A stretch of 33,614 nt of DNA, taken from NCBI RefSeq assembly GCF_025464835.1, contig NZ_JAODMP010000092.1:1-33614 (forward strand), written 5' to 3'. Of the stretch, positions 1-8,164 are shown one piece after another (positions within the stretch are counted from its first letter, which is position 1; each line of letters begins with the position of its first letter). The position numbers and the translations under genes are program-made. Under the pieces are notes generated by a model, which worked only from the letters and a program-made list of their open reading frames with translations, was not told where the DNA came from and searched no databases. The stretch is from Mycetocola sp. Its GTDB lineage: Bacteria > Actinomycetota > Actinomycetes > Actinomycetales > Microbacteriaceae.

Positions 1-213
1 GACAACTCGGTCGACGACTCGGGCAACACAACGGTCGACGACATCAACGTCGGCAACACCGACAACTCAGTGGAGGACTCCGGAAACACCGACATCAACG
101 TCGAGGACAACGAGCTGTTCAACGACAACGTCGTGGACTCGGGCAACGCGATCGGCAACGAAGTGATCGAGGAATCGATCGTCGTCGAAGACGCAGACGT
201 GATGCTCCCCTGA
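1..213 (+). CDS. C-terminal end of an Asn/Asp-rich repeat protein, IniB-like (5' end outside window)
   Basis: Frame 1 is open from the first base to a TGA at 211-213 and gives 70 residues. The sequence is acidic, rich in Asn, Asp, Val, Ser and Thr, and nearly free of Lys and Arg. It is built from loose ten-residue units: DNSVDDSGNT at residues 1-10 recurs as DNSVEDSGNT at 21-30, with related INVGNT, INVEDN and VVDSGN units around it. No enzyme motif is visible. Two dynamin-like GTPases follow at once, so I infer the tail of an IniB-type protein: in mycobacteria iniB encodes a low-complexity protein ahead of the dynamin-like iniA and iniC. The N-terminal domain that would settle this lies upstream. 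Reading frame and stop are clear; the family is inferred from context and composition. Confidence 0.65.
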   Translation, partial: DNSVDDSGNTTVDDINVGNTDNSVEDSGNTDINVEDNELFNDNVVDSGNAIGNEVIEESIVVEDADVMLP

Positions 214-242
214 CATCGGTTCATACCGACGAAGACCCGACC

Positions 243-289
243 CACATCGGCCCAGCAGTTCAGCGAAAGCTATCTGTTGGGCCGATGTG
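243..289 (+). promoter_or_regulatory. Strong intergenic stem-loop before the dynamin genes
   Basis: The arm CACATCGGCCCAGCAG (243-258) pairs with CTGTTGGGCCGATGTG (274-289) over 16 positions, with a single G-U pair and a 15-nt loop. No run of T follows, so it is not a classical intrinsic terminator. It lies between the repeat-protein stop (213) and the GTG of the first dynamin gene (330). It could be an attenuator, an RNA-processing or stabilising element that sets different expression of the two parts, or a Rho-type end. Confidence 0.6.
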
Positions 290-329
290 TGTGTTCTGAT
301 AGGGGAACCGATTTCCAAGGGAGGCAATC

Positions 330-2159
330 GTGGTTGAACTGGTCAAGTTGCTTGAGCAGGGAATCGAGTTGGCGAGGGACGGGGAAAGGCCCGACCTGTG
401 CGGACGCCTCGAGCAGACACGTCAGCGCCTGCTCGACCCGAGCATTCGAGTGATCGTGGTTGGGGAATTCAAGCAAGGCAAGAGCCAGTTGATCAATGCG
501 CTCATCAACGCGCCGGTCTGCCCTGTCGATGACGACATCGCAACCTCAGTGCCCACGGTGGTGCGTTACGGCAACCCGCCATCCGCTGTCATCCTGATAC
601 CGAAAGACAGTGCGAACGCGGGCGAGGAACCTGTGCTGGAGCGAAAGCAGATCACGCTTGAGGAATTGCCCTCATACGTCTCTGAACGGGGCAACCCCGA
701 CAACAGCCGACGGTTGATGGCGGCGGAGGTCTTTCTCCCACGCAAGATTCTCGCCAGCGGACTCTCTCTCGTTGACTCGCCCGGTGTCGGCGGACTCGAC
801 TCGACCCACTCATTGACAACCTTCTCGACGTTGCCGACGGCCGACGCGATGCTCCTTGTCTCGGACGCCTCCCAGGAGTACACCGAGCCCGAAATCCAGT
901 TCCTGCGGCAGGCGCTTCGCGTCTCGCCGAATGTGGCGTGTGTGCTCTCGAAGACGGACCTCTACCCGCAATGGCGACAGGTGGCGGAACTCGATCGCTC
1001 CCACCTCGACCGGGTGAGGGCGGACATCCGCCTTTTCCCTGTCTCTTCTGATGTGCGTCTCAGCGCAGCCCGCCTGGGTGACGCGGAATTGAACACGGAG
1101 TCCGGGTTCCCTGAACTGGTGACGTACCTGCGCACGGAGATCGTCGGCAAAGCGGAGCGACTGCAGTCGCGTTCCGTCGCCCAGGATCTGGTGTCAGTCA
1201 CCGAGCACCTCAGCCTGTCGCTCCAGTCGGAACTCCGAGCGCTTGAGAACCCCGACGGCACCCCCCAGCTGATCGTCGAGCTCGAAGCCGCCAAGGAGAA
1301 GGCAGACGAACTCCGCCAACGATCCGCCCGGTGGCAGATCACTCTCAACGACGGCATGAGCGATCTGATCGCAGACATGGATCACGACCTGCGTGAGAGG
1401 ATGCGCAGCATCCAGCGCGAAGCCGAGGCGGCGATCGACGCAGGAGACCCTGGCCCGATGTGGAAACAGTTGGTCGACTGGCTGGAGCAGCGCGTTGCGG
1501 CGGGTGTCTCCGATACCTTCGTCTGGACCAATGAACGAGCGCAATGGCTCTCTGGCGAAGTGGCGAGTCTCTTCGCCCATGATGACGTGGCGCTGCCCGT
1601 GCTGCGGGTGGATGACACCACAGGGGTGCTCGACCCCGTCGAGGTCATGCCAGCCCTCGACCCAGGGACACTCGGGATGATGCAGAAGATCCTGATCGGG
1701 GCCCGCGGGTCTTATGGCGGCGTGCTGATGGTCGGTCTGGTCACCGGAATCGTCGGGATGTCGCTGATCAACCCGTTCTCACTTGCCGCCGGGGTCCTGA
1801 TCGGCGGCAAGGCGTTCCGCGACGACAAGGAGGCGCGGCTGCAGCGTCGTCGCGCTGAGGCGAAACAACTGGTGAGACGCCAGATCGACGACGTCATCTT
1901 CCAGACGGGCAAGCAGCTGAAGGACCGGCTGAGGTTCGTGCAACGCGCCACGAGGGATCACTTCACCGGGATCGCTGACGAACACCACCGTTCGCTGGCG
2001 GACTCAGTGCTCGCGGCCCAGAAGGCCGCAAACTCGTTCACGCAGGAGCGGGCGCATCGGATCGCGGAAATCAAGGTCGAACTCAAGAGAGTGGCGGCGC
2101 TGCGCAATCAGGCCCCGTCGATCGCCGACAAGCAGCCGATGCGGGCGACTTCAGCGTGA
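330..2159 (+). CDS. Dynamin-family GTPase, IniA-like
   Basis: A 609-residue bacterial dynamin-like protein, expected to bind and remodel the inner face of the membrane using GTP. The GTPase motifs are complete: G1 GEFKQGKS at 45-52, a G2 threonine near 72 (ATSVPT), G3 DSPG at 149-152 and G4 SKTD at 207-210. A helical, charged stalk covers roughly 285-440. A glycine-rich hydrophobic stretch at about 450-490 (GGVLMVGLVTGIVGMSLINP region) would be the membrane paddle, and a second charged helical part follows. The start is GTG at 330 with AAGGGAGG at 317-324. It overlaps the next GTPase by 4 nt, so the two are co-translated. Length and pairing match IniA of the mycobacterial isoniazid-inducible iniBAC cluster and the DynA/DynB pairs of Streptomyces. 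The dynamin call is firm; orthology to iniA is inferred. Confidence 0.88.
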   Translation: MVELVKLLEQGIELARDGERPDLCGRLEQTRQRLLDPSIRVIVVGEFKQGKSQLINALINAPVCPVDDDIATSVPTVVRYGNPPSAVILIPKDSANAGEEPVLERKQITLEELPSYVSERGNPDNSRRLMAAEVFLPRKILASGLSLVDSPGVGGLDSTHSLTTFSTLPTADAMLLVSDASQEYTEPEIQFLRQALRVSPNVACVLSKTDLYPQWRQVAELDRSHLDRVRADIRLFPVSSDVRLSAARLGDAELNTESGFPELVTYLRTEIVGKAERLQSRSVAQDLVSVTEHLSLSLQSELRALENPDGTPQLIVELEAAKEKADELRQRSARWQITLNDGMSDLIADMDHDLRERMRSIQREAEAAIDAGDPGPMWKQLVDWLEQRVAAGVSDTFVWTNERAQWLSGEVASLFAHDDVALPVLRVDDTTGVLDPVEVMPALDPGTLGMMQKILIGARGSYGGVLMVGLVTGIVGMSLINPFSLAAGVLIGGKAFRDDKEARLQRRRAEAKQLVRRQIDDVIFQTGKQLKDRLRFVQRATRDHFTGIADEHHRSLADSVLAAQKAANSFTQERAHRIAEIKVELKRVAALRNQAPSIADKQPMRATSA

Positions 2160-3739
2160 GCGATGCGACCAGCGTTGCTGTCGTCGAACTCCTTCGCGAG
2201 GCGATAGCCGTTTATGCGGATGACCCGGTGGGGCGCGGCATGCTCGAGACGTATGCGCGGCGTCAAGAAGAACCCCTGCGCATTGCCATCGCCGGGATGG
2301 CCAAGGCAGGAAAGTCGACGTTGCTCAACGCCATCCTCGGCGAGGAGATAGCCCCGACGGACACCGCGGAGTGCACGAAGATCGTAACCTGGTACCGGTA
2401 CGCCGACACTCCCCGCGTGACGCTGCATCCGGTCGAGGGGGAGCCGGAGAACCTGCCGGTCAGGCGGATCGATGGCCGGCTCCTGCTGGACGTCGGCAAC
2501 GCCAACGCCGAAGAGGTGGACCGGCTGGTCGTTGACTGGCCATCGAAAAGCTTGCGTCACATCACACTCATCGACACGCCAGGCATGGCGTCGGCATCCG
2601 GAGACGTCTCCGCACGGTCGGTTCGGTTCCTCACTCCAGAAGACGCACCGTCCGAGGCAGACGCGATCGTCTATCTCCTGCGGCACATGCATGCATCCGA
2701 CCTGCAGTTCCTCGAATCCTTCCGTGACACGACGGCGGGCCACTCCGGCACCGTCAACGCGCTCGCGGTGCTCTCCCGCGCCGATGAGATCGGCGCCGGT
2801 CGCATTGACTCGCTGTTGTCAGCCCGCGTGATCGCTGAACGGTACCGACATGACGACCGTCTGCGAGCGTTGACCCTCGGCGTCGTGCCCGTCGCTGGTC
2901 TGCTCGCGCAGAGCGCGCGCAGCCTGCGTGAGAGCGAGTACACGGCTCTGGTGGAGCTGGCCAAACTGGAGCGGGCGGAGCGTGAGCGGCTGCTCGTCTC
3001 CGTGGATCGATTCGCCAGGAGCTCCCAGCCGCCCGACGTCAGTCCGGAGATGAGGACCGTGCTGCTTGACCGGTTCGGGCTGTTCGGGATCCGGCTGGCG
3101 ACCGCGCTCCTGCGCGGTGGTATCGCCGATTCCACGGCTCTGGCGCACGAGCTCGCCCGTCGCAGCGGCCTCGATGAATTGCTGGAGCTGATCAACGGGC
3201 AGTTCCACTCCCGCGCCGCGGCGCTCAAGGCACGCGCCGCGCTCGTCGCCGTCGAGTCGCTTCTTCGAGAACGACCACGGACAGGAACCGGGGCGCTGTC
3301 CGCTTCGCTGGAGCGAATCCAGGCGAGCGCTCACGAATTCCGCGAAATGCGGCTGCTGGCGACCGCTCGCACCGCCGGGTCGATCCTGTCCGCTGAGCTG
3401 ACGGAAGAAGCCGAACGGATCGTCGGGGGCTCGGGCGTCGACCTGCCACACCGCCTGGGCCTGCCGGACTCGGCGACCGAGGACGAACTGCGCGGTCGGG
3501 CCCTGGAGAATCTCCGCCGCTGGCGTTCACAGGCCGAGAACCCCCTGACCGACCGGGCCTCCGCAGACGTATGCCGGATTGTGGTCCGCAGCTGTGAGGC
3601 GGCCGTGGCAGGCATCGCAGCCCGCTCAGGTCGAGGAGCCGCCGTGCGGCCCTTGCTTCGCCCGGAACCAGGCGCCGGATCCCGGGAGCACGCTGATGAT
3701 GAGCGCGACGACGCCGAGCACGAGTTGCGCGGTCAGTAA
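2156..3739 (+). CDS. Second dynamin-family GTPase, IniC-like
   Basis: A 527-residue partner GTPase. It begins at a GTG whose last two bases share the TGA of the previous gene (GTGA overlap). G1 is GMAKAGKS at 47-54, candidate G2 threonines lie at 70-74, G3 is DTPG at 140-143 and the G4 position reads SRAD at 207-210 in place of the usual NKxD/TKxD. A mostly helical region follows, with no obvious hydrophobic paddle, so it may depend on the upstream protein for membrane contact, as expected of a heteromeric dynamin pair. The last ~38 residues (Arg/Asp/Glu-rich) are read from DNA that also encodes, in antisense, the end of the convergent membrane-protein gene. This tail is probably a run-on without its own fold. 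The family call is firm; the role in membrane stress is inferred from IniC. Confidence 0.85.
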   Translation: MSDATSVAVVELLREAIAVYADDPVGRGMLETYARRQEEPLRIAIAGMAKAGKSTLLNAILGEEIAPTDTAECTKIVTWYRYADTPRVTLHPVEGEPENLPVRRIDGRLLLDVGNANAEEVDRLVVDWPSKSLRHITLIDTPGMASASGDVSARSVRFLTPEDAPSEADAIVYLLRHMHASDLQFLESFRDTTAGHSGTVNALAVLSRADEIGAGRIDSLLSARVIAERYRHDDRLRALTLGVVPVAGLLAQSARSLRESEYTALVELAKLERAERERLLVSVDRFARSSQPPDVSPEMRTVLLDRFGLFGIRLATALLRGGIADSTALAHELARRSGLDELLELINGQFHSRAAALKARAALVAVESLLRERPRTGTGALSASLERIQASAHEFREMRLLATARTAGSILSAELTEEAERIVGGSGVDLPHRLGLPDSATEDELRGRALENLRRWRSQAENPLTDRASADVCRIVVRSCEAAVAGIAARSGRGAAVRPLLRPEPGAGSREHADDERDDAEHELRGQ

Positions 3740-4258
3740 CGCCCCGATGACGATTCCCTGATCCCCCAGCGCGAGGAAGCTTCCGCCCAGCGCCGCGACG
3801 CCGGCATGGGCGAGCAGAACCAGGAGCTGCACCCACCTCGCCCAGCCGTGTCGGCGGATGACCGCCTGCAGCAGGAGGACTTCGATAACCACGACCGCCA
3901 CGATCGCGGCGAGGCTTGACCAGAACACAATCGTCGCAGCGCTCGTGAGGGTCTCGGCGGCTCTGCCCGGGTCGACGTCGGCGATGACGTCGCCCAGCCG
4001 CTCGACCTGGTCGTTCCGTGAGAGAAAAGCAAAAGCCAGAACGCCGAGCCCGGCCACGAAGCTGGCGAGCCAGAGGAGGCGCGCGATCCTCACTGGACCG
4101 GTCGGCGTCACTGGGCGCTTCACGGGAGGCGGCGTGGTGTCAGACATCTCGGGCCGAGGGGGCTTTTCGCGTGGCCCTGAGAGACCCTCTGCAGGGCTGC
4201 CTGGGCGTGCGGGTGAAGGCTGTTCGGCGGAGCCGGGTCGATGTGCGTCATCGGACAT
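3626..4258 (-). CDS. Four-helix membrane protein of unknown function with a Pro-rich N-terminus
   Basis: I do not recognise the family. From the ATG at 4258 the product has 210 residues: a polar N-terminus of about 60 residues rich in Pro, Ser and Arg, likely cytoplasmic and disordered, then four hydrophobic segments beginning RIARLLWLASFVAG, TIVFWSSLAAIVAV, WVQLLVLLAHAGVA and GIVIGALLTAQLVL, and a short basic tail. The start is supported by TACATT seven bases before the ATG, which would give a leaderless mRNA. An internal ATG at 4147 (MSDTTPPP) is the alternative and gives 173 residues. The 3' end overlaps the end of the convergent dynamin gene by 114 nt. Location suggests no pathway. Confidence 0.65.
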   Translation of the reverse strand: MSDDAHRPGSAEQPSPARPGSPAEGLSGPREKPPRPEMSDTTPPPVKRPVTPTGPVRIARLLWLASFVAGLGVLAFAFLSRNDQVERLGDVIADVDPGRAAETLTSAATIVFWSSLAAIVAVVVIEVLLLQAVIRRHGWARWVQLLVLLAHAGVAALGGSFLALGDQGIVIGALLTAQLVLGVVALIISVLPGSGAWFRAKQGPHGGSST

Positions 4259-4265
4259 AGTGAGT

Positions 4266-4271
4266 AATGTA
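4266..4271 (-). promoter_or_regulatory. Putative -10 box of a leaderless promoter (four-helix protein)
   Basis: On the minus strand TACATT fits TANNNT and ends seven bases before the ATG at 4258, so transcription would begin at the start codon. There is no Shine-Dalgarno sequence. No good -35 hexamer is visible. Confidence 0.45.
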
Positions 4272-4491
4272 GCCGCAATCCGGCGGTCATACCGTGGCAT
4301 TGCACGATCGCCGACACAGTGGCTTGCGTGGACGGCTGTTCTGCCAATCGGGCCAGCCCCGGGCGCGGTGCGGCAGGGTAAAGTCGGAAGAGTCCCGCCA
4401 CAAGCACCGACAAGGCAATGGAGCCATAGTGAGACTGATCACGCCCGCCAATCGCGGCCTCGAGATTGAACCGCAAGAGAAGAGGTCCCAG

Positions 4492-5988
4492 GTGACGACC
4501 GACGAAAGAACCCGCACCGAGATCGATTCTCTCGGGTCGATGGACATTCCCGCCGGGGCCTACTGGGGGATTCACACAGCACGAGCGCTTGAGAACTTCC
4601 CGATCAGCAAGCGGCCGATCTCGGTCTACCCGGCCCTCATCGTCGCCCTTGCCAGCGTGAAGCAGGCGGCGGCTCGCGCGAACGTCGAACTTGGAGTGCT
4701 CAGCGCTGAAAAGGGTTCACTGATCGACCAGGCCTGCCAGCGCATCATCGACGGCGAATTCCACGAGGAATTCGTGGTCGGTGTGATCCAAGGCGGTGCT
4801 GGCACCTCGACAAACATGAACGCCAACGAGGTCATCAGCAACGTCGCGCTTGAGATCGCCGGCCGTCCGAAGGGCGATTACGCGTTCATCTCCCCGATCG
4901 ACCACACCAACCGCAGCCAGTCGACGAACGACGTGTACCCGACGGCGATCAAGATCGCGTTGTCGTTCTCGCTGCAGACGCTGCTCGACGAACTCGCCCT
5001 TCTGCAAGACTCGTTCTCGCGCAAGTCAGCCGAGTTCAGGCACCTCCTCAAAGTAGGACGCACCCAGTTGCAGGATGCCGTCCCGATGACGCTGGGGCAG
5101 GAATTTCATGGCTTCGCCACCACCCTGGGCGAGGACCACGCCAGGCTCATCGAAACTCGCTGGCTGCTCGCTGAAATCAACCTCGGCGCGACCGCCATCG
5201 GAACGGGCATCACCGCGGATCCCCGATACGCGGCGACCGTCGTCAGTCACCTCAACCGGATCACCGGGCTCAGCTGTGAAACCGCGCCTGACCTGATCGA
5301 GTCCACGAGCGATGCCGGCGGCTTCATGTCCTTCAGCGGCACACTCAAACGCTCCGCGATCAAATTGTCGAAGATCTGTAACGACCTGCGTCTGCTGTCC
5401 AGTGGGCCACAGGCCGGATTCGGTGAGATCAACCTGCCCGCCGTTCAGGCGGGGTCGAGCATCATGCCAGGCAAAGTCAACCCGGTCATCCCGGAGGTCG
5501 TGAACCAGGTCGCTTTCTCCGTCGTCGGCGCAGACATGACGGTCACCATGGCGGCCGAAGCCGGCCAGCTGCAGCTCAACGCCTTCGAGCCTGTCATCGC
5601 TCACTCCCTGCTGCAGAGCATCACCTGGATGGCGCAGGCCTGCCACACCCTGCGGATCAACTGCATCGACGGCATCACCGCCAACGAGGAACGGCTCCAG
5701 ACCATGGTGGGCTCCTCCGTCGGAGTCATCACCGCCCTGACACCGTTCATCGGCTACTCGGCGGCAGCCGCACTTGCCAAGACGGCGCTGCTCACCAAGC
5801 GCAATATCGCCGACCTCGTCGTCGAATCCGAGCTGATGACGCGCGACGAGGTGATGAAACAGCTGTCACCGGCACGCCTCTCAGGTCTGGAATCGCTGAC
5901 GACCGCCATCCCGATCCTCGACGGCACCGTCGCTGAAAGCACCGAGGGTGAAGTGCACACCAGCCTGGAGGGGAGCGGGCAGCCCTGA
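4492..5988 (+). CDS. aspA: Aspartate ammonia-lyase
   Basis: Cytoplasmic enzyme that reversibly deaminates L-aspartate to fumarate and ammonia, linking amino acid use to the TCA cycle. The 498-residue product follows remembered E. coli AspA closely from end to end: an N-terminal AYWGIHTARALENFPIS block, GGAGTSTNMNANEV, DHTNRSQSTNDVYPTA, GRTQLQDAVPMTLGQEF, and the superfamily signature GSSIMPGKVNPVIPE that holds the catalytic serine loop. GTG at 4492 was chosen because AAGAGAAGAGG (4475-4485) precedes it and the product then begins close to the conserved TRTEIDSLG. An in-frame GTG at 4429 with a weaker site would add 21 residues. The gene is divergent from the four-helix protein and ends 5 nt before the convergent FAH-family gene. 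Class II fumarase is the nearest alternative; the SQSTNDVYPT block and overall match favour AspA. Confidence 0.93.
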   Translation: MTTDERTRTEIDSLGSMDIPAGAYWGIHTARALENFPISKRPISVYPALIVALASVKQAAARANVELGVLSAEKGSLIDQACQRIIDGEFHEEFVVGVIQGGAGTSTNMNANEVISNVALEIAGRPKGDYAFISPIDHTNRSQSTNDVYPTAIKIALSFSLQTLLDELALLQDSFSRKSAEFRHLLKVGRTQLQDAVPMTLGQEFHGFATTLGEDHARLIETRWLLAEINLGATAIGTGITADPRYAATVVSHLNRITGLSCETAPDLIESTSDAGGFMSFSGTLKRSAIKLSKICNDLRLLSSGPQAGFGEINLPAVQAGSSIMPGKVNPVIPEVVNQVAFSVVGADMTVTMAAEAGQLQLNAFEPVIAHSLLQSITWMAQACHTLRINCIDGITANEERLQTMVGSSVGVITALTPFIGYSAAAALAKTALLTKRNIADLVVESELMTRDEVMKQLSPARLSGLESLTTAIPILDGTVAESTEGEVHTSLEGSGQP

Positions 5989-5993
5989 TCTGC

Positions 5994-6875
5994 TCAGGTC
6001 ATCCGGCAATGGGTGGTGAGTTCGCCGAGCCCCTCGACGGAGACCGTCACCGTTGAGCGGTCCCGAAGGAACACCTGAGGGTCGCGGGAGTAGCCGGCGC
6101 CGCCCGGGCTGCCTGTCGAAATCAGCGTGCCAGGGAGCAGCGTCGCTGATCGGGACAGGTAGGAGATCAGGGTCGCCACCGACCGGATCATCATCCCGGT
6201 CGACGAATCCTGCATGAGATGGCCGTCGAGTACCGTGCTGATCTTGAGGTTCTGCGGGTCAGGCACTTCATCTTTGGTAACGACGCTGGGGCCGGTGGGG
6301 GTGAAGCCGTCAAAGGACTTGCACCTGGACCACTGCGCCTCCGAGTACTGGATGTCGCGGGCCGTGATGTCGTTGACGACCGTGTATCCGAACACGTAGT
6401 CGAGCGCATCCGCTTCTGAAACGTTCTTTGCTGCTTTGCCGATGATCACGCCGAGCTCGGCTTCGTAGTCGATCGCTTCACTGAGCGCACGCGGCCATGT
6501 CGTGGTGCCGTTGTGTCCGGTGAGGGAGTTCGGCCAGAGCGCGAACACCGTCGGCGCCTTGTCAGCCTTGAGGTTCAACTCCGAGGAGTGAGCGGAGTAG
6601 TTGAGGCCGATCGCAATGATCTGCGGGGTTCTGAGCACAGCGGACGCGTGGCGGAGCCCGGCGACCGGCGTGAGCTCGACACCCTGGCTGACGGCCACGT
6701 GCGAGTGGCTGCGAACCCGTTGGAGTTCGTCGTCACCCCGTTCGATCAGCTGCTGAAGCGTCTCAGGTGCATCGTCGAGAATCTCGTCGAGAAAGAGAGC
6801 ACCCTCTGGGTGCACGATCGCAAGTCGGACGGGGGAGCCAGTGTTCGCCTCATTGACGAAATGCGAGAATCTCAC
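5994..6875 (-). CDS. Fumarylacetoacetate hydrolase (FAH) family protein
   Basis: A 293-residue protein: an N-terminal cap of about 80 residues, then the FAH catalytic fold. Visible family marks are the IAIGLNYSAHSSE entry motif, DYEAELGVIIGK and NDITARDIQ, which carry acidic metal ligands, CKSFDGFTPTGP, and the closing LISTGSPGG loop. Members hydrolyse or decarboxylate 2-keto or 1,3-diketo acids with Mg2+ (fumarylpyruvate and acylpyruvate hydrolases, oxaloacetate decarboxylase, 2,4-diketo-3-deoxy sugar acid hydrolases); the sequence alone does not choose among these. Translation begins at GTG 6875, six bases after TAGCCT, which suggests a leaderless mRNA. It is tail-to-tail with aspA at 5 nt and divergent from the PrsW gene, so an operon link to the nearby TTT cluster is unlikely. 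Confidence 0.85.
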   Translation of the reverse strand: MRFSHFVNEANTGSPVRLAIVHPEGALFLDEILDDAPETLQQLIERGDDELQRVRSHSHVAVSQGVELTPVAGLRHASAVLRTPQIIAIGLNYSAHSSELNLKADKAPTVFALWPNSLTGHNGTTTWPRALSEAIDYEAELGVIIGKAAKNVSEADALDYVFGYTVVNDITARDIQYSEAQWSRCKSFDGFTPTGPSVVTKDEVPDPQNLKISTVLDGHLMQDSSTGMMIRSVATLISYLSRSATLLPGTLISTGSPGGAGYSRDPQVFLRDRSTVTVSVEGLGELTTHCRMT

Positions 6876-6881
6876 CGTCCT

Positions 6882-6887
6882 AGGCTA
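6882..6887 (-). promoter_or_regulatory. Putative -10 box of a leaderless promoter (FAH-family gene)
   Basis: TAGCCT on the minus strand fits TANNNT and ends six bases before the GTG at 6875. It shares a 73-nt divergent region with the equally placed box of the PrsW gene. Confidence 0.45.
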
Positions 6888-6936
6888 GCCGACCTCCGGA
6901 TGCCGGTGAACGCATCGCGAGAGCGGTACGTAGCGC

Positions 6937-6942
6937 TACTCT
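6937..6942 (+). promoter_or_regulatory. Putative -10 box of a leaderless promoter (PrsW gene)
   Basis: TACTCT fits TANNNT and ends six bases before the ATG at 6949. No Shine-Dalgarno sequence precedes the ATG. Confidence 0.45.
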
Positions 6943-6948
6943 TTTCGC

Positions 6949-8124
6949 ATGTCGTACTCGCCATCCGAGCATCCGCAGCCTGTCCGCGCACCGAACCAGG
7001 CTCTGCCCGTCTGGACCAGTCCCGTATCACCGAACTCGACCGGCACCATCCTCGGCGTCCTGGGCGTGGTGGTTCTCGGCCTGGTGTTCCTCGTCGTCTT
7101 CGGCTATCTCACGGTCTTCCTCGGGCCGGGAGCTGTCGCGGTCGGATTCATCGCGGCGCTCGTGCCGCTCGTCGTCGTGCTGGCAGCCGTCGCCTGGATC
7201 GATCGGTGGGAACCGGAGCCGAGGCTGGCCCTCCTCTTCGCCTTCCTCTGGGGCGCAGCCGCATCGGTGGCGATCGCCCTTCTCGTTGACCTGGGGGTGC
7301 AGGTCACCGCACTCCTGACCACCGGGCAGAATGCCGATGCCGTTCTCGGAGCGACCGTTCAGGCGCCGATCGTCGAGGAGGTGGCGAAGGGGCTGGGGCT
7401 CGTGATTCTCTTCTTCGCGGCGCACAAGCACTTCTCGGGCCCGGTCGACGGGCTCGTCTACGCCATCGTCATCGCCGCTGGTTTCGCGTTCACCGAGAAC
7501 ATCCAGTATTTCGGGCTCGCACTGATCGAAGGCGGGCCGGACGAGTTCGGGCTCACCTTCTTCATGCGCGCCATCATGTCGCCATTCGCCCACGCCACCT
7601 TCACCGCGCTCGCCGGTCTCGCTCTCGGCGTTGCGGCGCGGCGGCATGCCGGAATCAGCGCGCTCGGCTATTTCCTCGTGGGTCTCACCGGCGCGATTCT
7701 GCTCCACGCCCTCTGGAACGGTGCAACGTTCCTCGTCACGTCGCTCGAGTCGTACGCGGCGTACTTCGTCGTCGTGCAGGTTCCGATCTTCCTCGCGCTC
7801 ATTCTCATGACAGTGCTGGTGAGGCGCCATGAGATCCGGCTGACACGGGCGAGGCTCGGGGAGTACGCGCGGGCTGGCTGGTTCACGCCGACCGAGGTCG
7901 AGATGCTCGCCACCTGGCCAGGCCGCAGACAGGCCCGCGCGTGGGCCAGGACGTTGCCGGGCAACCGCGGAGCGGCGATGGATGCCTTCACCCGGGATGC
8001 CACCCGGCTGGCGATGACCCGCCAACGGATGATCACCGGAAGAAACGAACTCGTTCACCGCAGGACCGAAGGCGAGCTTCTGACCGCGGTGGCCGCCGCA
8101 CGGCAACAACTCCTCGGGCGCTGA
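6949..8124 (+). CDS. PrsW-family intramembrane metalloprotease
   Basis: A 391-residue polytopic protein of the PrsW/type II CAAX-protease superfamily, which cleaves or processes membrane proteins; Bacillus PrsW works on an anti-sigma factor. The conserved motifs are all present and lie within hydrophobic segments: EEVAK at 143-147, FAFTEN at 179-184, a histidine at 215 (FAHATF) and LLHALWN at 251-257. About eight hydrophobic helices fall between residues 33 and 295. A basic, soluble tail of roughly 90 residues (296-391) follows and a polar N-terminus of about 32 residues precedes. The gene stands alone between a divergent FAH gene and the gntR promoter. Its substrate cannot be inferred: no anti-sigma or sigma gene is nearby. 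Confidence 0.88.
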   Translation: MSYSPSEHPQPVRAPNQALPVWTSPVSPNSTGTILGVLGVVVLGLVFLVVFGYLTVFLGPGAVAVGFIAALVPLVVVLAAVAWIDRWEPEPRLALLFAFLWGAAASVAIALLVDLGVQVTALLTTGQNADAVLGATVQAPIVEEVAKGLGLVILFFAAHKHFSGPVDGLVYAIVIAAGFAFTENIQYFGLALIEGGPDEFGLTFFMRAIMSPFAHATFTALAGLALGVAARRHAGISALGYFLVGLTGAILLHALWNGATFLVTSLESYAAYFVVVQVPIFLALILMTVLVRRHEIRLTRARLGEYARAGWFTPTEVEMLATWPGRRQARAWARTLPGNRGAAMDAFTRDATRLAMTRQRMITGRNELVHRRTEGELLTAVAAARQQLLGR

Positions 8125-8164
8125 CTCGCTGCCCCTGGTGATGTGCGTTTACTGCGACGCCTCG

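Noticed and set aside
1-90. Repeats at the window start as a CRISPR or DNA-level array
   Set aside because: The repeats differ at wobble positions and are coherent as codons, so they are protein repeats.
4294-4491. 66-residue extension of aspartate ammonia-lyase
   Set aside because: Composition is basic and unlike the enzyme; a good ribosome site precedes GTG 4492, and family members begin there.
7027-8109. A 360-codon minus-strand open frame across the PrsW gene
   Set aside because: Same reason: highly charged low-complexity product, antisense to a clear membrane protease.
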